DNA of 10,072 nt from Acetobacteraceae bacterium. Its GTDB lineage: Bacteria > Pseudomonadota > Alphaproteobacteria > Acetobacterales > Acetobacteraceae. Positions 1 to 6,132 of the stretch are shown piece by piece. The position numbers were made by a program, and so were the translations under genes. The stretch's first letter is position 1. Every line of letters begins with the position of its first letter. The notes below the pieces were generated by a model, which worked only from the letters and a program-made list of their open reading frames with translations, did no database searches and was not told the origin of the DNA. The stretch spans positions 1-10,072 of the forward strand of contig CANJSR010000156.1 of the NCBI GenBank assembly GCA_947476855.1, written 5' to 3'.

Positions 1-690
1 GCAGATTTCCCGCACGCGCTTGAAGTAGCCGGGGATGGCGACGACGCAGCCCGTCGTGGCGCCGACGATCGGTTCGGCCAGGAAGGCCATGACGTTCTCG
101 GGGCCGACGCGCTGGAACTCGGCATCCAGTTCCACCGCCAGGCGTTCCAGATACTGCGCGTCGGTTTCGTGGTCGTGCTTGAAGCGGTAGGCGAAGCAGG
201 GCGAGACCAGGCTATGGACCGGGGACAGGATCGGCTCGAACTTCTCCCGCCGCATCATGTTGCCGCCCGCCGCCAGCGCCCCCAGCGTCGTGCCGTGATA
301 GGACTGCCGGCGCGCGATGGTGCGGATGCGCTGGGGCTGCCCGATCTCCAGGAAATACTGCCGAGCGAGCTTGATCGCCGCCTCGTTCCCCTCGGAGCCC
401 GAGGAACAGAACCAGGCCCGCGTCAGGCCGCCCGGTTCATTGGCGAGCAGGATTTCCGCCAGGTCCTCGGCCGGCTGGTTGGAGAAGGTGCCGGTGTGGG
501 AATAGGCCATGGTGGCCGCCTGCCGGCCGATCGCCTCCGCCACGCGGCGGTTGCCATGGCCCAGGCACGCGACCGCCGCCCCGCCCGAGGCATCGATCAC
601 GGCATGGCCGTCCGCGGTGTGCAGATAGATGCCCTCCCCCCGGACAGCGATGGGGGGAATGGCGCCGGAGCGATGCAGGACGTGGGACAT
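1..690 (-). CDS. Class III PLP-dependent aminotransferase, C-terminus outside window
   Basis: The first 230 residues are visible; the gene runs off the left edge. The protein has the N-terminal and early large-domain landmarks of class III (omega/ornithine-type) aminotransferases, which move an amino group between an amine or amino acid and a 2-oxo acid using pyridoxal phosphate. Seen: a GGAAVACLGHGN segment (residues 36-47), SHTGTFSNQPAEDLAE (64-79), the PLP phosphate-binding SSGSEGNEAAIKLAR (96-110), SYHGTTLGAL (130-139, with the Tyr-His-Gly that stacks on the cofactor) and AEPIVGATTGC (205-215). The Schiff-base lysine and its upstream Asp lie beyond the edge, so catalytic competence cannot be judged. 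The ATG at 690-688 begins MSHVLHRS, a usual start for this family, but the upstream Shine-Dalgarno (GACGAG) is weak. It sits 72 nt downstream of the flavin monooxygenase gene on the same strand and may be co-transcribed with it. The substrate cannot be told from this part. Confidence 0.93.
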   Translation of the reverse strand, partial: MSHVLHRSGAIPPIAVRGEGIYLHTADGHAVIDASGGAAVACLGHGNRRVAEAIGRQAATMAYSHTGTFSNQPAEDLAEILLANEPGGLTRAWFCSSGSEGNEAAIKLARQYFLEIGQPQRIRTIARRQSYHGTTLGALAAGGNMMRREKFEPILSPVHSLVSPCFAYRFKHDHETDAQYLERLAVELDAEFQRVGPENVMAFLAEPIVGATTGCVVAIPGYFKRVREIC

Positions 691-731
691 GGGCGGTGCT
701 CGTCTTTTGTTCGGAAATCCGGACCGGACGA

Positions 732-753
732 TGGCCGTCTTGTCCCACGGCCG
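732..753 (-). repeat. Short inverted repeat between monooxygenase and aminotransferase genes
   Basis: GGCCGT (733-738) and ACGGCC (747-752) form a perfect 6-bp stem with an 8-nt loop in the 72-nt gap between the two minus-strand genes. No T-run follows on the transcribed strand, so it does not look like a classical intrinsic terminator; it could be a processing or stabilising hairpin, or chance in GC-rich DNA. A second small palindrome, TCCGGACCGGA, lies at 718-728. Confidence 0.3.
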
Positions 754-762
754 CAAGCAGGA

Positions 763-1848
763 TCACGCAGGTTTCAGGTGGGAAATCCGCGGCGCCACGT
801 CCTCGGCCAGCAGGCGCAGGGAGTTCCGCCACGCGTCGGGGTTGTCCATGTAGTCGAAGCCGAACACCAGGATACCGCCGAAGCCGCCAACGTCGTTGTA
901 GACCTTCTCCAGCTTGCGGGCGACGGTCTCGGGTGACCCGATCAGCCAGTTGTGTTCGGCGCAGTATTCCGGCGTCACCTCGGCATCCGTCACCGAAGGG
1001 TCGTGCTTGAGGTATTGCTTGAAGCCAAACTGATCGAGCAGCGGCAGGAAGTATTCCCGCATCATCCGCCCCATCATGCCACCCAAAGAGAGCCGACGAG
1101 CCTCCTCATCCGTTTCGGCCACGAAGACCTCCCGGAAGATGCGCCAGTCGGACCGTTTCGGCGTCCGGCCGGTGCGGCGGGCGCCTTCCTCCACCGCGGC
1201 CCAATGGGTGATCAGGTGGCCGGCGTTCAGATTGAGACTGAGCGGCATGAACCCATGCTCCCCCGCCATCTTCAGCGTGTCGGAGTTGGGCGACAGCCCG
1301 GCCACCCCGATCGGCGGGTGCGGCTGCTGCAATGGCTTGATGTGCGGCTTGAGGAACCCGTACATCAGGTCCGGCTTGGTGACGTTCCAGTATTTGCCCT
1401 TGTGCTCGAAGGTCGGTTCGTCGGACCAGAGGCGCAGGATGATGTCGAGCGCTTCCCGCGTCATCTCCCGGTTCTGTCCCGACATCCCATCAACCCCGAA
1501 CATCGCCCAGTCCGACGGCAGGCCGGACGCCGCGACGCCGAACATCAGCCGGCCTTCCGACAGGTGATCCAGCATCGCCACCCGGTTCGCGAGTTCGGCG
1601 GGGTGATGATACGGCAGCAGAAAGCCGCCCGGACCGATGCGGAGCCGTTTCGTCTGCAGCAGCGCCTGCGCGATCAGCAGGTCGGGGGCGGGATGCGGCT
1701 CCCAGGGCGCGGTGTGGTGTTCGCCGATCCATGCTTCCTCGAACCCCAGTTCGTCCAGCCAGCGGAGGACCTGCAAGTCCCAGTCATGGCCTTCCTTCAG
1801 GCCGCGCTCGGGCGGATGCGACGGCATCGTGAAATAGCCGAGTTTCAT
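763..1848 (-). CDS. LLM-class (bacterial luciferase-like) flavin-dependent oxidoreductase
   Basis: A 361-residue cytoplasmic protein of the luciferase-like monooxygenase family, which are TIM-barrel enzymes using reduced FMN (or F420 in some branches) supplied by a partner reductase to oxygenate small substrates. Seen: the N-terminal beta-strand MKLGYFTMP; LDELGFEEAWIGEHH (31-45), where the EHH segment lines the flavin site; RLRIGPGGFLLPYHHP (68-83); LSEGRLMFGVAASG (96-109); and the C-terminal GSPETVARKLE (304-314) followed by a final strand GGILVFGFDY (324-333). The length is normal for the family. The reading frame stays open far upstream, antisense to the neighbouring gene, but the ATG at 1848-1846 is preferred: it has GGGAGA 7 nt upstream and gives the family's usual N-terminus. 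No reductase gene is visible. It is probably the first gene of a unit with the aminotransferase. Members of this subgroup are sometimes labelled limonene monooxygenase or alkanal monooxygenase; the substrate here is unknown. Confidence 0.93.
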   Translation of the reverse strand: MKLGYFTMPSHPPERGLKEGHDWDLQVLRWLDELGFEEAWIGEHHTAPWEPHPAPDLLIAQALLQTKRLRIGPGGFLLPYHHPAELANRVAMLDHLSEGRLMFGVAASGLPSDWAMFGVDGMSGQNREMTREALDIILRLWSDEPTFEHKGKYWNVTKPDLMYGFLKPHIKPLQQPHPPIGVAGLSPNSDTLKMAGEHGFMPLSLNLNAGHLITHWAAVEEGARRTGRTPKRSDWRIFREVFVAETDEEARRLSLGGMMGRMMREYFLPLLDQFGFKQYLKHDPSVTDAEVTPEYCAEHNWLIGSPETVARKLEKVYNDVGGFGGILVFGFDYMDNPDAWRNSLRLLAEDVAPRISHLKPA

Positions 1849-1944
1849 GGCGTATCTCCCTATGGTCTTGGCGCGCGTTCGCGCTGAAGGCACGTTACAC
1901 GGAACACGGGCGGTTTCCACGCCTGACACACCCGGAGAACGCCC
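1849..1944. promoter_or_regulatory. Divergent intergenic region (monooxygenase / acyl-CoA dehydrogenase-like)
   Basis: These 96 bases separate two head-to-head genes and must hold both start signals. Shine-Dalgarno sequences are visible for each: GGGAGA before the minus-strand ATG at 1848, and GGAGAA (1932-1937) before the plus-strand ATG at 1945. An inverted repeat GCGCG-TT-CGCGC spans 1873-1884, and ACACGG is repeated at 1897-1902 and 1904-1909; either could be an operator, or chance. I see no convincing -35/-10 pair on either strand. Confidence 0.45.
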
Positions 1945-2949
1945 ATGCAGGACGACATCGCCCGCCGGATCGACGCCTGGCTGGCCCGCTGCGAAGACCC
2001 CGGCACGCGACCGCAGCAGGGGATGGTGGAGACAGGGATGCTGCGGCCCTTGCCCGACTACACAGCGATCGCCCGGGTGAAGGCGGCGATCGTCGCGCGC
2101 ACCGGGATGCTGGGCGTGGCGGGCATCTGGGGCGGGCGCCAGCAGGTCGGACGGCATTTCATCGAGGGTTTCGGCACCCCCGGCCAGCAGGCGATCTGGC
2201 TGGGGCGCGCGCTGTCGGTTTCGATCTCGGAACCGAAGGTGGGCGCCCATCCGAAGCTGCTGACGACGCGGGCCGAGGCGATCCCGGGCGGATTTCGCAT
2301 CACCGGCGAAAAGGCCTGGGTCAGCAACGGGCCAGACGCCGAGGCGATCATCGTCGTGGCAATCACCGACGAAACCGACGGCCGCAAGCGCTACAGCGCC
2401 TTCCTGGTGCCCGCCGACACGCCCGGCCTGAGCATGCAGGAGATGCCCGGCTTCCACGCCCTGCGCCCGTCCCGTCATTGCCACATGGTGCTGGCCGGCT
2501 GCGAGGTTCCCGCCGACGCGATGCTGGGAGAACGCGGTTCCGCCTATGAACGGATGGCCCTCCCCTTCCGCGACGTTGAAGACGCCATCGGCACCTTCAG
2601 CACGCTCGGCGCCTTCCGCTTCCTGCTGCGCCGGTTGGCTGACGGGTCGGCGTCCGACGAACGGAACCTGTCCCTTGGCGGCCTGGTCGCACTGACGGCG
2701 GTGTATGAGGCCGGTGCCGAGGCCGTTGTCGCAACACTGGACGCCGGCACGCTGGACTCGGGATCAGCGACACTGGTCGGGCTGCGCGTCTTGGCCGGGG
2801 ATATCGCGCAACGGGTCCGGACGCATGTCGCTACATTCGGTCCCACCGATCCGACCGTGGAGACGATGCTGACTGACCTCGATGCCACCCTTTCCATCGC
2901 CCGCGGCCCCCGTATGGCCCGTCAGGCCCGGTTGGCGGAGACATTGTAG
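1945..2949 (+). CDS. Short, diverged acyl-CoA dehydrogenase-like flavoprotein
   Basis: A 334-residue protein with a recognisable acyl-CoA dehydrogenase middle (beta) domain: SVSISEPKVGAHPKLLTTRA (91-110), corresponding to the family's TEP-x-GSD region, then GFRITGEKAWVSNGPDAEAIIVVAIT (116-141) and FLVPADTPGLSM (153-164). Outside that domain it departs from the family. It is shorter than the usual 375-400 residues, the N-terminal helical domain is abbreviated (about 90 residues before the middle domain), and the C-terminal helical region (about 210-334) shows neither the RxQFG FAD-contact motif nor a C-terminal GGxG/EGT segment. E212 in FRDVEDAIG is at roughly the place of the helix-G catalytic Glu of isovaleryl-CoA dehydrogenase, but that alignment is uncertain. 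The start at 1945 follows GGAGAA with a 7-nt gap. It stands alone on its strand, divergent from the monooxygenase and 74 nt before the TPR gene. It may be a dehydrogenase with unusual geometry, a partner subunit, or a protein with a changed role. Confidence 0.85.
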   Translation: MQDDIARRIDAWLARCEDPGTRPQQGMVETGMLRPLPDYTAIARVKAAIVARTGMLGVAGIWGGRQQVGRHFIEGFGTPGQQAIWLGRALSVSISEPKVGAHPKLLTTRAEAIPGGFRITGEKAWVSNGPDAEAIIVVAITDETDGRKRYSAFLVPADTPGLSMQEMPGFHALRPSRHCHMVLAGCEVPADAMLGERGSAYERMALPFRDVEDAIGTFSTLGAFRFLLRRLADGSASDERNLSLGGLVALTAVYEAGAEAVVATLDAGTLDSGSATLVGLRVLAGDIAQRVRTHVATFGPTDPTVETMLTDLDATLSIARGPRMARQARLAETL

Positions 2950-2950
2950 G

Positions 2951-2966
2951 ATTGACGCACGTCAAT
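2951..2966. promoter_or_regulatory. FNR/FixK/CRP-type palindrome upstream of TPR gene
   Basis: ATTGACGCACGTCAAT is a perfect inverted repeat with 7-nt arms around CA. Its core TTGA-N6-TCAA (2952-2965) equals the consensus recognised by FNR, FixK, DNR and related CRP-family regulators. It begins 2 nt after the stop codon of the upstream gene, and its centre is 65 nt before the ATG at 3024. An activator at the usual -41.5 would put the transcript start near 3000 and leave a leader of about 24 nt. No clear -10 hexamer is seen there. It is AT-rich compared with its surroundings and not a convincing terminator (6-bp stem, no T-run). The assignment rests on motif match only. Confidence 0.5.
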
Positions 2967-3023
2967 GCCGAACCGGCGTGATGTCCCCAGGCTGCGCGAG
3001 TCCGATATCAGGTAAATGAAGCC

Positions 3024-4178
3024 ATGGACCTCACGACCTTCAGCCTCGCCGTCGGACTGATCATCGCCCTGCTGGGCTTCGACACCATGCTGCATCCCAG
3101 GGACGTGGTGCTGGAAGCGCAGGTCGCGTCCCGCGTCGAAAAGGTCGTGATCACCGAGGAAATGCTGACCGACATCCTGAAGGAAGAGGTCGGCCGCATC
3201 TCCGACACGCAATCGGTCATCGCGCGTCCGATCGTCCAGGTCGGCCGCCCGGATGGAATCGCCATCAGCATCGCCGAAGCCCTCCACGTCCCCAGCGTCG
3301 CCTACGCCTTCCAGAGCCAGCTTGGCATCCAGCCGGATCATATCAAACTACGCCTGTTCGCCGAGGAATCGACCGCCAAGATCCTCGTCACCGGCTTTGG
3401 CAGCAAGCGCTTCAACAGTTTCCAGCAGGAAGTCGTGCAGCAGAAGGATGAGAGCATCGTCGCCCTGGCTCATCGCGCCTCCATGATCGCCATCGCACGG
3501 ATCGATCCCTACATCACCGCACTGAACCTGATGCAGCGGCACGCGGATGACCGGGATTTCCATGACTGCGAGGCCATCATCCAGTATGCGATGGCGCAGT
3601 TGCCGCCGACGCCGCTGAACGCCGAACGCTCCCGGTTCGAGAATCTGCGCGGCATCATCGCTTTGTTCCGCAATGATCCGGCGACGGCCCACGCGTTGTT
3701 TCATGCCGCGATGATATCGGATCCGGACAATCCCGTACCGCCCCTGAACGCCGCATTCGCCAACATGGCTCTGGATCAGGACCCGAAGGCGGCGGAACAC
3801 ATGGCGGACCTGATTGCCACCAATCCGCCAGAGGACAAGACCCTGCTTTCAACGGCCTATATGACCCAGGCGGCCGCACTCCTGGGCTCGGGCGACATGG
3901 CGGGGGCGGAGAAGGCCATCGCGCAATCCGTCGCGCTGTATCCCGAAAGCTCGACGGCCTATGCTCTATGGTCGGAAATCAAGCGGAGCGCGGGCGATCA
4001 CGCGGCGGCCGCAAAGCTGCAGGCGGAGGCGCTGGCGGCCACGAAATTCTTCGAGAACTACGCGGAAATCGCCGCCCTATATTTCCGTATGGCATGGCGG
4101 GGTGGGGAGCCTGTGATGCGAAGCCCATTCGGCAACCCACCCCCGTTGAATGTGCGCGGACCTAAATCGCGCGGCTGA
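3024..4178 (+). CDS. Membrane-anchored TPR-repeat protein of unknown function
   Basis: A 384-residue protein I do not recognise as a named family. Residues 5-20 form a hydrophobic helix (FSLAVGLIIALLGF), short enough to be a single membrane anchor or uncleaved signal; no clear cleavage site or lipobox Cys is seen. Residues about 25-165 make a region of unknown fold with alternating strand-like and helical stretches, for example HIKLRLFAEESTAKILVTGFG (106-126) ahead of a helix 141-160. From about 205 onward there are TPR-like helix pairs: 206-236, 238-268, 276-309 (the clearest, with YMTQAAALLGSGDMAGAEKA followed by LYPES) and 311-340. The C-terminus is short and Pro/Gly-rich. The start at 3024 has only a poor AGG upstream. 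It is preceded by an FNR/FixK-like palindrome and meets the hydratase gene tail-to-tail. A scaffolding or envelope role is plausible for TPR proteins in general, but nothing identifies the partner. Confidence 0.85.
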   Translation: MDLTTFSLAVGLIIALLGFDTMLHPRDVVLEAQVASRVEKVVITEEMLTDILKEEVGRISDTQSVIARPIVQVGRPDGIAISIAEALHVPSVAYAFQSQLGIQPDHIKLRLFAEESTAKILVTGFGSKRFNSFQQEVVQQKDESIVALAHRASMIAIARIDPYITALNLMQRHADDRDFHDCEAIIQYAMAQLPPTPLNAERSRFENLRGIIALFRNDPATAHALFHAAMISDPDNPVPPLNAAFANMALDQDPKAAEHMADLIATNPPEDKTLLSTAYMTQAAALLGSGDMAGAEKAIAQSVALYPESSTAYALWSEIKRSAGDHAAAAKLQAEALAATKFFENYAEIAALYFRMAWRGGEPVMRSPFGNPPPLNVRGPKSRG

Positions 4179-4181
4179 ACG

Positions 4182-5042
4182 TCAGGTTCCCAGCGTCGCC
4201 CGCGCCTGCATCGCGATCCCGCCGCTGGGCCCAACCGCGAACAGGTCCGCTTCATTGTCGTTGACCATGCCGCCAACGACGGTAAACGGCGCGACATCGA
4301 ACAGCGGAGACCGTGCCCGCATGGCAAACTTCACGATCGGCCGCGGTGTCGAATCCCGCAGCAGATCGAGCAGGCATTGCTGCGAGAACGGGCCATGCAC
4401 GACCAGACCCGGATAGCCTTCGACGTTCATTGCGTAGGGACGGTCGTAGTGGATGCGATGCGGGTTGAAGGTCAGCGCCGAGTAGCGGAAGAGCGACACC
4501 GGGTCCGGCTTGATGGTGCGTGACCAGGGCAGACCGGCTGGCGGCGGCTCGGTCTGCGGGATGCCCGATTTCTCTCCTGGCTTGACCGCTTCACGAAAGA
4601 CCGTGACCGCGTCCTCGGTGATCGCGAGGGCGCGCGGCGTGTAGATACGCTGTGTCCGGGTCGCGATGATCAGCGTGCCGGTGGCGCCCTTGCGGAGTTG
4701 GACGTCGCTGAACTCGGTTTCCCGTCGCAGCTTGTCGCCGATCAGGATCGGGCTGTGGAAAGACAGCGTCGCGCCGGCGTACATGCGCCGGGGCAGCGGC
4801 ATCTGCGGCAGGCCGCCGCGTTCCAGCGGCAGTCCGTCCTCTCCCAGCCCGGCCAGGCGCGCGGCCTCGGGGAAAAAAGCCAGATGCCAGCCGGGGGGAA
4901 CTGGCTGGCCTTCTTCCGGCGCGGTCTCGTTGCGATCGAAGGTAACGACCATGCCCCGCATCGGGGCGGCGATCGCCAGGTCGTGATCCGTCGCGATCTT
5001 GCCGAGTTGCGCGCGGATTGGTTCAATATCGATATCAGGCAT
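4182..5042 (-). CDS. FAS1-like/MaoC-type acyl-CoA hydratase (HTD2/mesaconyl-CoA hydratase family)
   Basis: A 286-residue cytoplasmic double-hotdog protein similar to the mesaconyl-C4-CoA (3-methylfumaryl-CoA) hydratase and HTD2 group, which add water to a 2-enoyl thioester. The N-terminal FAS1-like hotdog spans about 5-155, with GWHLAFFPEA (51-60), LPRRMYAGATLSFHSPILIGD (83-103) and a strand LIIATRTQRIY (124-134). The C-terminal hotdog carries the hydratase-2 motif FRYSALTFNPHRIHYDRPYA (185-204), in which N193 and H195 or H198 are candidates for the catalytic site, then GLVVHGPFSQQCLLDLL (212-228). Its ATG lies inside the 3' end of the small dehydrogenase gene (8-nt overlap, ATGCCTGA), with AAGGA 10 nt upstream, so translation is probably coupled. 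It is last in the operon, so it probably hydrates the enoyl-CoA made by the two dehydrogenase subunits. Which enoyl-CoA is not evident, and the mesaconyl-CoA label should not be taken as substrate evidence. Confidence 0.88.
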   Translation of the reverse strand: MPDIDIEPIRAQLGKIATDHDLAIAAPMRGMVVTFDRNETAPEEGQPVPPGWHLAFFPEAARLAGLGEDGLPLERGGLPQMPLPRRMYAGATLSFHSPILIGDKLRRETEFSDVQLRKGATGTLIIATRTQRIYTPRALAITEDAVTVFREAVKPGEKSGIPQTEPPPAGLPWSRTIKPDPVSLFRYSALTFNPHRIHYDRPYAMNVEGYPGLVVHGPFSQQCLLDLLRDSTPRPIVKFAMRARSPLFDVAPFTVVGGMVNDNEADLFAVGPSGGIAMQARATLGT

Positions 5043-6132
5043 GGGTCAGCCATCCTTGCAGCGCGGCCGCTTCTTCCCGGCAGATTTCCGGGCCACCGAG
5101 AAGTTGTCGATTGAAACTGATTCGCTTGAACCAGTAGTGCAGGCCGAGCAGATCGGTGAAACCCATGCCGCCGTGGGTTTCGGTGGTCATGCGGGCGACT
5201 TCGCGTCCGACATCGGCGAGATGCGCCTTGGTGTGGCAGGCGGTGAGGCGCGCTTCCTCGGGGATCATATCCTGGGCATGGGCGGCGTACCAGACCATCC
5301 CGCGGCAAGGTTCAAGCATGGTGACGCAATCGGCCAAGGGATGCTTCACGCCCTGGAAGCTGCCGATGACCCGGCCGAACTGCACGCGTTCTTTCGCGAA
5401 GGCCACGGCCTTGTCGAGCATGTTCTGCGCCGCGCCAAGCGTGTCGGCCGCCAGCATGATACGGCCGGCGTCGAGCACGCGCTTCGCGGCGCCCATCGGA
5501 TCATTCGCCGCATCCAGACGTTCCGCTGGTGCATTATCGAACGTGACGTCGACGGTCGGGCGTGTGCGATCCAGGCTGCGATGCATGTGTGATGACACGC
5601 CCGCCGCGTCGGCGGCCACGACCGCCGCGGTGCCATCCGCCAGATACACGACAAAATGTGTGGCTGATCCCGCGTCCATCACCGCCGCCACGCGACCGGA
5701 CAGGCGGCCATCGGCATAGGTTGCCTTCGCCGCGCCCGTCTGCCCCGCGAGGCCGGCGAAGGCCACGGCGAACCGTGCCTCTCCACCCGCCAGTTGCGGC
5801 AAATATTCATCCTGTTGCGACTCAGTGGCGCTGTTCATGAAGGCCAAAGATGCCATCACGATGCTGCCGGCGAAGGGGATCGGCGCGGCGGCGTAACCCA
5901 AAGCTTCCCCGGCCACGGCGGCATCGAGGATTCCCAGGCCCGCGCCACCAAATCGTTCCGGCACCAGCAGGCCTTGCAGCCCCAGTTCCAGCATGCCGTT
6001 CCACAGGTCTTCGTCGAAGCCAACGCCGGCGGGGGCGAGCGCGCGCAGACGCTCCATCGGCAGGCGGTCCTTCAGGAACGCGCGCAGCGAGTCGTCGAAC
6101 TGGCGTTGTTCCAGGGTGAGAGCGAATTCCAT
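5035..6132 (-). CDS. Acyl-CoA dehydrogenase, small subunit of a heteromeric pair (no catalytic Glu seen)
   Basis: A 365-residue acyl-CoA dehydrogenase of the short FadE type. The N-terminal helical domain (about 1-115) contains LELGLQGLLVPERFGGAGLG (48-67). The middle domain (about 116-205) is degenerate and lacks the TEP/GSD motif. The C-terminal helical domain has RVQFGRVIGSFQGVKH (249-264), the FAD-contacting motif, and ETHGGMGFTD (318-327). The position that holds the helix-G Glu in isovaleryl-CoA dehydrogenase-type enzymes reads DAGRIMLAAD (221-230), so Gly (G223) replaces Glu; near the C-terminus, where MCAD-type enzymes carry EGT, the sequence is LLGGPE (344-349). It therefore probably supplies structure and part of the FAD site while the large subunit supplies the base. 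It starts on the last base of the large-subunit stop (TGATG) with GGGAGGGG just upstream, and overlaps the hydratase gene by 8 nt. Coupled translation fits stoichiometric subunits. Confidence 0.92.
   Translation of the reverse strand: MEFALTLEQRQFDDSLRAFLKDRLPMERLRALAPAGVGFDEDLWNGMLELGLQGLLVPERFGGAGLGILDAAVAGEALGYAAAPIPFAGSIVMASLAFMNSATESQQDEYLPQLAGGEARFAVAFAGLAGQTGAAKATYADGRLSGRVAAVMDAGSATHFVVYLADGTAAVVAADAAGVSSHMHRSLDRTRPTVDVTFDNAPAERLDAANDPMGAAKRVLDAGRIMLAADTLGAAQNMLDKAVAFAKERVQFGRVIGSFQGVKHPLADCVTMLEPCRGMVWYAAHAQDMIPEEARLTACHTKAHLADVGREVARMTTETHGGMGFTDLLGLHYWFKRISFNRQLLGGPEICREEAAALQGWLTHA

Noticed and set aside
169..936. 255-codon plus-strand open frame
   Set aside because: Antisense to the aminotransferase and the end of the monooxygenase gene; Arg/Gly/Pro-rich translation with no motif, typical of the opposite strand of GC-rich coding DNA.
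952..1887. 311-codon plus-strand open frame
   Set aside because: Antisense shadow of the monooxygenase gene; no homology-like motifs, no ribosome binding site.
1849..2484. 212-residue N-terminal extension of the monooxygenase frame
   Set aside because: It runs antisense through the acyl-CoA dehydrogenase-like gene, is low in recognisable content, and the internal ATG at 1848 has a good ribosome binding site and the family N-terminus.
2951..2966. Palindrome read as an intrinsic terminator for the dehydrogenase-like gene
   Set aside because: The stem is only 6-7 bp, not GC-rich, and no T-run follows; an operator of the FNR/FixK type fits better.
4887..4908. Inverted repeat CCAGCC / GGCTGG with 10-nt loop
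   Set aside because: It lies inside the hydratase coding region in a well-conserved reading frame; codon choice around Pro/Trp/Gln explains it, and there is no T-run.
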